Translations under genes and position numbers: made by a program | From: Platerodrilus igneus | Taxonomy: Eukaryota; Arthropoda; Insecta; Coleoptera; Lycidae | Direction: 5' to 3' | NCBI GenBank assembly: GCA_036346225.1 | Contig: JARFIW010000900.1 | Span: 2,232,001 to 2,296,000, forward strand | DNA length: 64,000 nt | Part shown: piece by piece, positions 21,251 through 32,493 of the stretch | Numbering within the stretch: the first letter of the stretch is position 1 | Layout: every line of letters starts with the position of its first letter | Notes under the pieces: generated by a model | Database searches by the model: none | What the model was told of the DNA's origin: nothing | The model's input: the letters and a program-made list of their open reading frames with translations, nothing else

Positions 21251-21799
21251 AACCAATAAATATCACAACCTTTAGCAAGAGTTTTCGTTAATTCTAATCG
21301 AGTTCCATCTCCCTATGTAATTAAAATAAAAAATTGCAATAATTAGGTTATTTGTATAAACAACGTATATTGTTCCCAGCACGGCACTCGACAAAAAGTG
21401 TCGTGCTGATCATTCTACATTTCGATATATATCGATAGTTCTAAATGAGTTCTAACAACTACGATCACTTTCAGCTTGAGTTTCAGTGGCTAGCACTTTT
21501 TTCCGAGTGTCGTGCTAGACCGAAAATTAAAAAATTATTTAAAAATGGTTAGCCACTGGAACTCATTCTAAAAGTGATCGTAGTTGTTAGAACTCATGTA
21601 GAACTATCGATATATATCGAAAATTTTGCTAGAAATGATCAGCACGACACTTTTCGTCGAGTGCCGTGCTGGGTACAATATACGTTGTTTATACAAACAA
21701 CCTAATTATTGCAATTTTTTATTTTAATTACATAGGGGGTTTGAACTCGATTAGAATTAACGGAAACTCTTGCTAGAGGTTGTGATATTTATTGGTTCC
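21251..21799. mobile_element. Foldback element: near-perfect palindrome
   Basis: The left arm begins 'aaccaataaatatcacaacc' at 21251 and its complement ends at 21799, each arm about 260 bp around a centre near 21525. The arms carry the hairpin-forming TGTCGTGCT blocks, CGATATATATCG and 'ctaacaactacgatcact' also seen, tandemly repeated, at 11390-12230. The right side continues to about 22010 with sequence equal to the complement of 11390-11590, so the full element is asymmetric at its outer end. There is no coding capacity. Such a structure would extrude as a long hairpin when single-stranded. Confidence 0.85.
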
Positions 21800-22010
21800 T
21801 TATAGATTAGAGGAGGAAGTGTCGTGCTAGATTCGCGAAGTTAACACGACAATTTTTTATTTGCTATTTTTTGGTACTAAAAATGCGGAACTCTTCTTAT
21901 TTTCTATCACGAACTCTAGAACTATGAAAAGTGCTACTAGAACTATTATTGTTTTTTTAAAATTTAAAGAATGTCGTGACAACTTCACAGGGGTTATTGG
22001 GATAGATTGA
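21800..22010. repeat. Outer extension of the foldback right arm
   Basis: Continues the match (in reverse) to 11390-11590, including 'agtgtcgtgctagattcgcg' and 'gaactctagaactatgaaaa'. The left side lacks an equivalent because the TA tract begins there. Confidence 0.7.
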
Positions 22011-22339
22011 AGATCTATATTTTATTTCAATCATCATGGATTTTCTTGGGCATATAGTGTTGACTCTATCACCTCACGCAGAGCACTGAACAGACTGAGA
22101 ATTTGCAGTTGACTATATCAGAGCACACGAGCTGGAAATAGAACAAACCAAAGAATCTCGAGAAATTCCAACTAAGTTTTTATGCTACCCAAAACTCTGT
22201 AGTTTCATTGGTTAAACTAAAATTGGGAGATTCTTTTACAATCCTAAATCGAAAACGCATTTCATTGGTTAAAGACATCATTAACGTTTTTCAACACAGG
22301 AAGAATAGGAAATGGAAATGTATAAATGAAAATGCAAAT

Positions 22340-22490
22340 TCTGCAGAAGACATTCGTAGTGCTCACCATAGCCTAGGAATCCTCTCCTTGCAGTGCTCTC
22401 CGTAGCCTACAAATATCCTTCCAAGCAGCGCTCTCCATAGCCTGCTATAGTTCTAAACGCAGCGCTCATCATAGCCTGCAACGTTACGCT
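22340..22490. repeat. Degenerate tandem repeat, ~45 bp
   Basis: Four imperfect copies of a 'cagcgctctccatagcctgc' unit run between 22345 and 22480. Confidence 0.55.
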
Positions 22491-22870
22491 GTCCGCCGCC
22501 GTACCTGGGGCCGTCATACTAGTTCATTTGTCTAAATCAACAACCTACGTATGGGTAGTAAGCCTCGTTCTGCACATCGAGCAGCCCGAAAACAAGCACA
22601 GAACGCCCTTCGACGTGCGATCCGTTTCATACGACCGCATCCGAGGCTTCTGTCTCCGCTACCGCCGTCGCCGAAGGAAATCATTCGATCTACTACAAAC
22701 ACATCTCGAGAAGTAGATTACTGTAATGTCGCCGACTGCATCTGCTCGGTCTACCTCCGGGACAACACCCCGTAGAGTTTGACGGAGCCGTACTCTACTA
22801 GGCCTGGGGCACCACGTCCACGACGTCTGCCGAAGTGTACCGAAGATTACCGGGCCTTCCAAACCTGTAA
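22490..22870 (+). other. GC-rich island with a short Arg-rich frame
   Basis: This ~380-bp stretch is clearly richer in GC and CpG than its surroundings. A 74-codon plus-strand frame (22551-22775) starts M-G-S-K-P-R-S-A-H-R-A and is Arg/Pro-rich. No family is recognised, and frames on the other strand and phase are equally open, so coding is unproven. It could be an exon, a TE fragment or a CpG-rich regulatory segment near the rhomboid gene. Confidence 0.3.
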
Positions 22871-22914
22871 TTAATAGCTATTCACCACCGTTAAAGTTAT
22901 TATTGGACTTTGCA

Positions 22915-23340
22915 AGTCAATTCCGAAGGCTTCCGAGGAGTTCCGAAGATAACCGAAGACTTCTGAACCCTCAATACATGTAAATATTGTAAATTAGTAG
23001 TTTTTTAATTTCAAATATTGGCTATTCACGTTATTATTGAACTATTGTATTCCGAAGCCTTCCGATGAGTTCCGAAGACAACCGAAGACTTTGAACCCTT
23101 CATACTTGTAAATATTGTAAATTAGTAGTTTTTTAATTTCAAATCATAACTCTTGTGACTTAACATTGTGACAAAAGAAGAAACGGAACCTTCCAAACAA
23201 TCCCGAAGACCATCGAAGCCGTTTTTACCGCCTTCAAACTACATAGACATTCATTTAATAAGTGTTTGAGTTTATTTTGGTGTTCACAAGCAAGCATCAA
23301 GCTTCCAAAGAGTTCTGAAGCTAACCGAAGACTTCCGAAT
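22915..23340. repeat. Tandem repeat with TTCCGAAG motif, period ~129 bp
   Basis: Units start at about 22921 and 23050 ('ttccgaagccttccgatgag'), with a third, shorter and more divergent block near 23300. Each unit contains several TTCCGAAG/ACCGAAGAC words followed by 'gtaaattagtagttttttaa'. No coding function is evident. Confidence 0.7.
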
Positions 23341-23623
23341 TACTTCAAGAATTAAAATCAGTCAATTTCACTTTAATTTAATGAATCTTTTGGAACTTAT
23401 AATTATTTTTGCTTATGTTATTAAACAATTAATCAAGCCAAGCCTACTTGCTTTAAGACGCCTCCCACTCGAACGATAACAATAGGTCATATGTATAAAT
23501 ATTTAATATATTTTTGTATCTGCATATCGCTTAAGTGGAAGATTATTATTACGACACAAATCAGTTACGGAGAATTTTATCAAAGAAATGGGAAAATTCA
23601 TTCACATTGTTGAATATACTTAC

Positions 23624-24202
23624 TAATAATATATGAGCCAAGTGAGATATCAAAAGTGCATAAACACCGGCTGATGCGCCCACTACCAAATCTGGTCTAA
23701 TACACGAAGCACCTAGAGCACCAATGGTACCGCTTGCAAAATACAGGATTCCAACTCGTATGCCTCCCTGATGTTTTTCTAATGTAACGGCAAACAGGCA
23801 CTGTATAATAACATTCAAAATAAGATGGTATACATTATTATGTATACATATGTATGTCACAAATCGCCATATTTCAATTTGATTATTAGGATCAAATCGA
23901 AGTAATCGTTGTACCTTGACAGTGGCGCTTGCATATATAATCACCTACAATGTCTATGTTTATAGGACACAATATTATATAGGAACAACCTCGATTGCAC
24001 TAGTTGTTAATAAGGCTAATGGTGGAGGATATCGCTTATACCAAGGGGGTCTTGATGGTGCCTTCTGAATTATAGAAAGCACTAAACATTTTTCATCGTC
24101 CACAATTGTTTCAGGAGGTACCACTGGAGTAGATTTTGCAACTAAATACTTTATTTCAGCTTCCGTCATTCCACAAATAGTGCGCTACAGATGAACAGCG
24201 TC
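23624..24202 (-). CDS. Rhomboid-family intramembrane serine protease (partial gene)
   Basis: Rhomboids cleave transmembrane substrates within the membrane, for example EGF-type ligands in insects. The first coding exon (24169-23990) starts ATG and contains PPWYKRYPPPLALL entering TM1. A 45-bp GT-AG intron (23989-23945) joins in phase to the second exon (23944-23624), restoring SAIE-VIIYAS. That exon has the W-R-F turn, the H-x4-H-L-x2-N signature in HNNVYHLILN, and GASAGVYALL with the catalytic Ser at 23674-23672. It ends at a consensus donor GTAAGT (23623-23618). A TTTTTTCAG acceptor at 24203 suggests an upstream 5'-UTR exon. Exons for the remaining helices, with the catalytic His, were not found downstream, where repeats lie; they may be further away or the copy may be truncated. 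Confidence 0.8.
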
Positions 24203-24203
24203 T

Positions 24204-24984
24204 GAAAAAATTTTATTATTTACTAACACAACACACATTCACCGTTAACAATATATCAGTCAAACTTGATAACACACAATGGTTTTAGCTTATCAATAAA
24301 AGTATTATATGAGTAATATACTTTTAAATAAATTGTATAATGCAAATGTAAGGAAAGTGACAAAGTATATACTTGATAGTTTTTCACTCATATATGGGAA
24401 AATATTCGTATTGAAATAGTATGTACAACGAACATGGAATGATTCCCATTTCTCAAGAGTATGATAGATTGCAGCATGAGTCGCGGGTAAGTGCTGCAAA
24501 TCATATAAGTGAGGAATGAGCATTTAGAACGTGTTGTACACTATACTTTATCTACGATGGTACTACCTACTTTTTAAATTACTACGTTTATTTCGATGTA
24601 CTCGATCCGGTCGAAATTTGCGGGCTGAAATGATCAATATAAACACTTTGTCGACCGGATCGAAACACCGAACTCGACACGCTTCAACAAAAGGGTTGAA
24701 TTACCGTCAGATTCCCCACTGAACAACAGTAACATTTTGCTAATAAACATATATTCGGAAACGAATAGTTTTTAAAATACTGAGTGTTAAACCTATTACA
24801 AATACATAAACGGTTTTTCATTTTTGCAAAAATATAAATAAAAAAAAGCATTTATATGTTAAAATATGACTTTAATGACATTAAACAAAAACATAAGCTG
24901 CTATGGAAAACATTCACTTGTTATTTTCCTATAACAAAATCTGACAAAACGTCATAAATCAATTATTTGAAAGTTATTGTTATT
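24204..24984. other. Upstream region of the rhomboid fragment
   Basis: Frames at 24305-24523 (minus) and 24531-24722 (plus) have no recognisable family. The notable feature is a hairpin: TCGATCCGGTCG (24600-24611) and CGACCGGATCGA (24652-24663), a perfect 12-bp inverted repeat around a 40-nt loop. It may be regulatory for the rhomboid gene, but this is inference. Confidence 0.4.
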
Positions 24985-25000
24985 TATTGTGAATCGTTGT

Positions 25001-26795
25001 ATGCCACATGTATTTATTGACAAAGAACACGCCGACGATCATTTTATTTATGGCTTCTGCAATGGGAGCGCATTAGAAACATCGAGAGGATATGCAAGAA
25101 GATTTCCAAACAGAAGACAGTTCAGCCTGAAACGCATAGTCTTTTTCGAGAAGTGGTTTAAATAAAAATCGTAGAGAGATAGATGTCAGAGCTGAACACT
25201 ATCGAGAAGAGATGTTGAATCTTTTTGATGTAAATACGCGTTTGAGTTCACATGGGGCTAGTAAACAGCGTCTGGTTCAAAATGTATAGTAGTATTATTA
25301 TCTCGTGGCGGGTGACCTTGAAAAAACCTGCGCGAGGAGGAGCTATATTAATAATCAAAGTAAAAAAGTAAGACTAGAAAACATCGATTGCTTGTACGTC
25401 CAGTGTTGCCAGAGCAAAAATTGTCGAGCAACCAAGGAATGTGTTTTAAATAGTTTTATGCGTTTCAAATATTGAAACACATTAAAAACAATCTGTCGTC
25501 CTTGACTATGAATCACCTCCTTCTTATTCATAATATTACTCTAAAAAATATCATAATTAATCATTGAACGAACATTCTTTTTAAATACTTACATTGCTGA
25601 AGAAATTAACTATCAGTTAGTTTTGAAAAAAACTGTTTTGATGACTGTTACTTGATACAAATATTAAAACGGAAAACTGGAAACAACAAGACCTTGATAA
25701 GAGCGAGAATGACAATGACAGTTACGGTTCACATTCGGTATATACAGTATTGGGATCCGCTGAGTATGTGCACTGTTGCCACAGCAAATATTTACGGATA
25801 AAGAAACTACGAACCTAGAATTGTTTATAAATAAAAACAAGTAAAAGCTCCGATATTATATGGAGGTCTGGATTTATTTCATATATTTATGAATTTCTAG
25901 ATACCGCCAGCATGAACGGGGTCCTTACAAACAATATTTTACTTAACGTAATAAATGGGATATTCGTGACGACGTATTAAAGCCACATTGCTAGCAAGAT
26001 GTTTGTGGGTTGTACTGTAGCGTTATGAATCTTGAGGTTTAAGTTTAAATTGAACCTATTGCGCATGTGACGTCACCCGCCATGAGATAATAATACTACT
26101 CTACAAGTCTCTAAATGAAAACTGAAATCATACCATTTACAACCTGTTCAAGATTTAATACATGACAATGCTGTGCTGCGCCTTAATTTCTGTAATTGAA
26201 TGATTAACTTCATCCATATGATGCAATGTTTCCCCAAAGGATTTTATAAACTGACGAATTTAATTTATAAGAAGAGGTTTTGTAAATTATCATAATTTAT
26301 ACATATGGGCGCATGAAAATCTACATGAAATTCGTTTCAAATCTGTTCAAACTGAATTCAATGTTAACGTTTGGATAGGCGTAGTAAATAATAATTTATG
26401 TGGCTCATAATTCTTGCAATGTCGATTAAATTCTGCATCATTTCTGGACTCTTTGGAAAATAATATTTTTGACATTTTTGATGACATTCCTCGTAACTTA
26501 AGACAAGACTTTTGGCTACAATTAGATGGAGCTCCGGCTAACTTTGGAGTTAACGTAGGTAACTGGTGTGGTGCTAATTTTCCTGGCCACCTAGGTCACT
26601 TGACCTTACTGTGTTACATTTTTCTATTTGGGGTTATTAAAAAGATCAGATTTATGCTACACCTGTAGAAAATGTTGAATAATTAACCATACGTATTAAT
26701 GAAGCTTTTAATCGCTTGAAACATAATAATCATCTAATTTCTTTAGCTGTTAATTCACCTTTTCAACGATATCGCAAATGTGTTGAAGTTAATGA
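25001..26795 (+). pseudogene. Mariner-like transposase (HTH/DUF4817 type), split by a MITE
   Basis: The N-terminal part (25001-25280) has the helix-turn-helix signature of insect mariner-like transposases: Y-G-F-C-N-G, RRFPNRR, then R-A-E-H-Y-R-E-E. The frame breaks at 25163 and again at the MITE insertion (25287-26101). Beyond it follow YHLQPVQDL, ILxTDE (first catalytic Asp, ~26255), VNVWIGVV, W-L-Q-L-D-G-A-P-A-N-F (second Asp, ~26528), Y-A-T-P-V-E and F-Q-R-Y-R-K-C-V-E-V-N. The third catalytic region is scrambled. Several stops and frameshifts show a long-dead copy; no TIRs were identified. Confidence 0.75.
25287..26101. mobile_element. MITE with ~30-bp TIRs inside the transposase relic
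   Basis: The ends are GTAGTATTATTATCTCGTGG (from 25289) and the complement of GTAGTATTATTATCTCATGG at the right, continuing to GGCGGGTGAC in both. TA flanks each side (25285-25286, 26102-26103), consistent with a Tc1/mariner-type TA duplication. The 0.8-kb interior has no coding frame. Removing it brings the two halves of the transposase relic together. Confidence 0.8.
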
Positions 26796-27909
26796 CTTAC
26801 ATTTTAGCAATAGTTATAACTTAGTTGTCTTTGTTTTCATTATAATTTTTTCATGTACCTATTGTTATTCAAAAATAATTTGCTTTTTTAACTCCTATGT
26901 GAGTTATAAAAATTCTCTTTAAAACTCTCGGAATAATTTAGCTATCTTTTTATTACCTTGGTTGTCAATGTAACTGGCCAACGAGGCTGGACAGATAATT
27001 TAGTAAAGGTTAAAATGTTTCAAACTGTGACCTCAAAATTGCTGTAAATTATCCCTTTGACAAATAATTTTTATAAAATTAAAATTTTATTCTAGCTTAA
27101 TTTACTCAATTATCCTATTAGATTACAAAAAGAAAATTATTCTTGAAGTTGGTATTGTCAAATAGCTCTTACAAAACTCTCATTTCCATTGTAATGAACT
27201 GCATTAAATACTTCCTGGTTCCACTTCAAATCTGCATTTATAACCAATATTGACGTTGAACTATCAGTTTGCAAACTGCATTTATTTTCAATCAATTAAA
27301 ATCAGCAGTTGATCTTGTACAAAGATTATTAATGTGATAAGTCTTCAATATATTTTGTCTAATAATTACATTTGATAACTTCTATGTTACTTATGGAAGG
27401 CTGACAAAATAGTTTACATATCACTCAAAACGTATGTTTCATGTCGTAAAATAAATTAAATGAATGAAACTTTACTCGAAACTTACATCTTGTTTGACTT
27501 TAGAATGAATGATCCCATTCAAATTGATTTACGTCTTATATACTAAAATTGTAAATACTTAATTTTTTTCATTACATTCTAGATCATGTTCCAGAGAATT
27601 ACTCACGGAGGATGTAATAATTATCCTGATATCACATTTCATCGAGCTAGTTAAGTGCGGTAGATATAATTTATGGCTATCGTAGAATGTTTTCCATTCT
27701 TTTTTGATGCATTAAATCATAGCCGTTGTTATCCCTCTCTTAGAGCTATTAAGCGCGTTATCTATTTTATTTTATATCTTTCCTGATAATAGCGCTTCCT
27801 CGACTTGGTGCGTTTATTAATTAATTTACTGATTAATAGGTTTTCGAACATTTCTCGGAAATATGACGTATGTATTCATGTGTAATGTGTTTTGTGCTTA
27901 TGTCAATTG
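26796..27909. other. AT-rich region without a recognised gene
   Basis: No domain-bearing frame or terminal repeats were seen. Confidence 0.5.
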
Positions 27910-28018
27910 GTGTGTGTGTGCGCGCTTGTGTGTGTTTGAGTGTATGCGTGTGTGCGTGCGTGCTTGCGTGCGTGCGTATGTGTGTGCGTGCAACCGTGCG
28001 TGCGTGCATGTGTGTATG
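27910..28018. repeat. (TG)n/(TGCG)n microsatellite
   Basis: About 110 bp of TG, TGCG and GTGC repeats with interruptions. The His/Thr/Ala-rich minus-strand frame over it is an artefact of the repeat. Confidence 0.9.
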
Positions 28019-30429
28019 AGTTATTTTTGTCATCAATAACCTTGTGTATCTTTTAATTTTCTCATAAAATTTAATAAATATGTGTGTATAAAACTTAAAT
28101 TTCCAATAGCTGTTCTTTTATTTAATGGGGTGGATATGATTTATAAATGTAGTACATTCCTAGAAAAATTCTTTTATTTTCATTGCTTTAAATTTATAAA
28201 ATTTTAGGCTTCTTTATTTTGGCAACATTTTGTTTGTTGAATTTTGTAGTATCTTCTGCAACTAACGTTAAAAATTTTAGAACATTTATACATTCTGCTA
28301 TATTTTTTTAATAACTCACACTCTGTAGCAGCACTCGTATTATTATGTAAATGTTCACTATTTTAAATTACATAATTAAACTCTGGAAGTTTTAGCGCTA
28401 ATTATACTAATCCTTCATTATTCTTTAGCGGGAAATGTGCACTATGACCAGTTGTATTATAAATAGACCTTCTCCAAATAAGAAACCAAATTACTGGAAT
28501 TTAGGAACTATTTGTATATACAGAAAGGTATCGAAAGAGTTCTGAGTCGAAAATGAAATTTCATTCAACTAAACTAGTTCTCTAAAAGCTAATGGATGGG
28601 GTTCAAGCAGTCTCGAACAACTAGAAGCAGACAAGCCTGAAATGCTAGACGCAAAGGTATCGGAAAGGCCATTTATTTAACAAGCCATTTTTATCTGCGT
28701 TTTTTTCTGAAAAAATTTAGGGTTGTTTCCTAGATATAATAAACACAAACATGAGTTTATATCCCAATTTGTTCGTTTTTTAGCAGAAATATCGTTCACA
28801 GATTTGAACAAGGCGTTCCATGCTCGTGAATGTTGAACTCAGAAGTACAAAATTCTCTTTCTTCTTTTTTCTTATAAAGTGCAAAGGAAAACTAAGGGTT
28901 CCGTTTTACACTAGTGCCTGAGCAAAATTAGTTATTGTACTCTTTTTCCCAATCTTAAACAACAATATCTAGATATATAACGCGGTGTCTTAATAGCAAC
29001 AAGTTGGTACGTGTTGGTTGTTTTAAAGACTCTTCGTTTTAATAGCACTTTAAACCAACAGGTTCCTATTTCTCATCGACTTTTCCTTTAAGTACACGCT
29101 ATTACTAAATTAAGAAGTTTATTGTTTCGAAACTAAAGACACCAAATTTATATATTTTCTTCACACACAAAAATTGCTCTTTCACACAAAATATTCAATA
29201 AATAGATATGAAGACTTACCCGATATTGGAATAATAATTAGAGGCTTTTCCTTCTACGCGGAGTTACAAATCTGAAGCAAGGATTAATAAAAATTGGTTT
29301 GCTTTTAAATGATTAAGAACAAATAAAGGGAATTATATATTATACACTTACAATTGCTCTTGACTTTATACCAACAAGCTCAACTGAGTTATAAATTAGA
29401 AACCATGAAAATAACTTGAAACTATTAATAGTAAACTAGCAGTAGAATGAAAAAGCAACCACCAAGTTCTAAAATGTTAAGGCGCCTCATACTGGAGTGT
29501 TCGAATACGCGAGTGTTGCGTCATTTTAAATTTAAGATATACACTAGAATATATTTTAGAATCAAAATATAAACTATTAATCGCCTTATAATTATTACGC
29601 ACAAAAATCACTTTAATAATTTAGTTAAAAATGTTTGTCTTATCATTGACATGGTGTTTACGAAAAAGTCGCACTGTATGCGTTTACCCATACACTAGAC
29701 TTTAACCATTGTATACACCAACTAGGATGGAAATGCATCAACAAGTTCATTTTTAACAAAATCTAGGCATTTCTGCTTATTCTCTGAAGTAGACACAAAC
29801 CAGTGCAAATGCAAAGATCAAGTTAGCAACTACTTATTTCCAATTTTTAAGCAACTAAGTTTTAATCAAGTGAATTTTTTTAAGTCTATAAGAATTGTGT
29901 TTTCTTGTTTACCCATTGCTTAATTTTTAAAATAAAAAACAATAGAACAAAACAGCCAAAATAAAAGTACAACTTGAATGTCATTTAAAAATTATGTGTA
30001 AGAAGTAGAGTCGACTCCCATTTAAAATACATGGTGATTGTCTCTATATGCACTATACGTGAGAGCAGGAGAGACAGACATATATTAACTTTTTTCTTCG
30101 TCAGTGCTTGTCACTCTCTCAATCACGTGGCCGTCAATGTTATTAACCAAGACCTGTATGCCAAATTTTAGCACATTTAGCATTGGTGTTGTATCTTTCA
30201 CAATTTACGAGTGACGTCACACATTTGCAAACCATGAGCTTTTTACGCTTTCGCTAAATGTGTTTATCATGTTAGCACATCTAGTAACATTGCATGAGTT
30301 CAGTATATTTCGCAATTTACGGCTGACGATACATTATGTGCAAACCGTAAGTCCTTAATAACTTCGCTAGACCTGTTGAAAAATTTCAAAAAATTTTAGA
30401 TACTCAAACGAGGAAGTTAAATTTCGCAT
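28019..30429. other. AT-rich region; one ancient ~105-bp tandem duplication
   Basis: No gene was recognised. At 30168-30270 and 30275-30380 two diverged copies share 'cacaatttacgagtgacg' / 'cgcaatttacggctgacg', 'tgcaaacc(a/g)t(g/a)ag' and a 'ttcgcta' end. Confidence 0.5.
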
Positions 30430-31164
30430 ATTTATAACACACTTGTTACATACACTAAAAATACATTGCTAATTATTAAGATATCTAAACGAACTTCACA
30501 TACATTCGTTGTCTATAGTCGTATCGTTTTCCATATTTACATGGTATACTCTTCAACATTTAATTTTATGTTTTAACTCATTATCCCATTCACAAGAACT
30601 GATTAAATTATGCACATATCCGAAAAAGAGAGAAAGTAGACTTTGAGAAGGAGCGAAAAAGTGGCTTTCAGCATGAGAGATGAAGGCACTTGCCCACTAA
30701 ACTACAACCGATTATAATTTTTAAAACAATAAACATGATAGATATCTTCTATACAAAATAGCAATATTAATATTGCAAATAAAAAATTTGTTTGCAATAT
30801 TTCTGGTACAGCCTGGAGCCATTCTTAGACCCATGCCATAAAACAGGACCAATCAGTAAAATTACACATGGCATAACAATTAATAACCCAACTAGTTTTA
30901 CAATAATTAGATGCAAAGTGGGATTATAACTAGAAAATGGCTGCGGTTTTTTTAAATATTGTATTTGCATTAAAATTCTAATAATTGAACAAAATAGTTT
31001 CATAGCAATTATTTAATAATTATGAAATGTGAGAAATGTGCGACAGGCGCATTTGTCATAACTCTTAATGGAGTTCTAACTGAAACCAGATGAGTGATGG
31101 TTTAAGATGTCGTCACAACAGAAGAATAAAAATTTGAGTATACATGTTTATACAATTTTCCCAA

Positions 31165-31640
31165 TACTAGCATTCTTAGAGGTTAATTAGTTTTCCCACG
31201 ACTATCCAGTAATGCGTTTCTTACTCATCTAAGAGTAGGTTAATAACAGTACCCATTATTCTGTATGTGTATATGAATTCATAATCCAACACCTTCACCC
31301 AATCAGAAACATCCAGGTCGTGGATTATGATCATAATCCAACACCTCTGACATCAGTATAAACTTTTATTCTTTATAATCCGCGAAGTATAATTTCATAT
31401 CATGCAAAGTAGGCTGCTTCAGTTTGATAAATAAATTTTTACTTGTCTGTGTGTGATATTAATTATAACGTTTAGGAAATACTTTTAATGAAGTCGTGGG
31501 AAGTCGTAGGAAAATTATAATATTCTACTCGCGAGTTATGGTCATTACTCATTTGGATTACGCCGCTCGCCCTAACGGGCTTGCGGCGCAAACCTTCGGA
31601 ATGAGTAGTAGCTATCATAACTCGCTCGTTGAATAATATA
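31165..31640. mobile_element. Insertion ending in a GC-rich palindrome
   Basis: This ~475-bp segment is absent from the other arm, so it arrived after the duplication. Its right part, 31517-31640, is an imperfect ~120-bp palindrome with outer arms 'gcgagttatg' and 'cataactcgc' and a GC-rich core hairpin GCCGCTCGCCC-TAAC-GGGCTTGCGGC. A second short inverted pair occurs at 31282-31350 ('cataatccaacacc' and 'ggtcgtggattatg'). TTTTCCCACGACT (31190-31202) and AGTCGTGGGAA (31493-31503) may be further inverted ends. The family is unknown. Confidence 0.6.
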
Positions 31641-32309
31641 CTATTATCTTACTGCATTGTAAAATTCTATATTTGTGACTCGTAACATATTAAGCATATT
31701 TTGTAGTTATCATTGGTTTCAATTCCCATTCACCGCTTGATTTTTGATTTATTTTCTTCGTTTTCAACAGCACATTGGAAATTACAACTATTGGACTTTT
31801 AAGTATGTCTAATTCGTAGTGGATCTGACATTCTTAATTCAAATTTCAAGCATTGAAATAATTTATGGTGTTGCTAAAACAAGTGAATAATTACGTATAA
31901 ACCATTTGTAACTTAATTAAAAACGATTAACATCAATAGAGCATAAAGGCCGTATTGCATTTTTACAATTTTCAAAAAATACTGCAAAACTTTTTTCAAT
32001 TACTTTAGAAATGTTTAATGAATAGCCATGTAGGAATTCCTCGGCATAATGATAAAAACACGTTATGTAAATAATTCGCAGTAATCATTATAGTTGCAAT
32101 TGGAATTATCATAACAGATGATATACATTAAGCATAATTCAACAAAAATTATTTGCTTAAGTTAACAATTGCTTAAAAAATTCGATTACTTAGTCAAGCG
32201 ATTAGGTAGAAATAGAGTTACTTACATTGGTCTAAAAAATTTATTTTTGTCACAATTACGTTGCTATTTTTTACACTGTCTAGTTACTAGCTAAACATAA
32301 CAAAATTAC

Positions 32310-32337
32310 AATAATAATAATAATAATAATAATAATA
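32310..32337. repeat. (AAT)n microsatellite, LINE tail
   Basis: About nine AAT units directly downstream (minus strand: ATT repeats) of the LINE fragment, as expected for the 3' simple tail of some non-LTR retrotransposons. Confidence 0.8.
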
Positions 32338-32493
32338 TCCTTGTTATTGATTATTGATAAGTTCTACAACAAAAAATAAAAGTGTGGTATAACAGGCGAA
32401 GTTCAGCCAAAGGCTGTTCTACCACTTAACCTGCAACTAACAATACAATGGACATAAATCAACAAATAAATATAAATATATAGACCAGTGAAT

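Noticed and set aside
27833..28036. 67-codon His/Thr/Ala-rich frame on the minus strand
   Set aside because: It is a translation of the TG/TGCG microsatellite and has no independent support.
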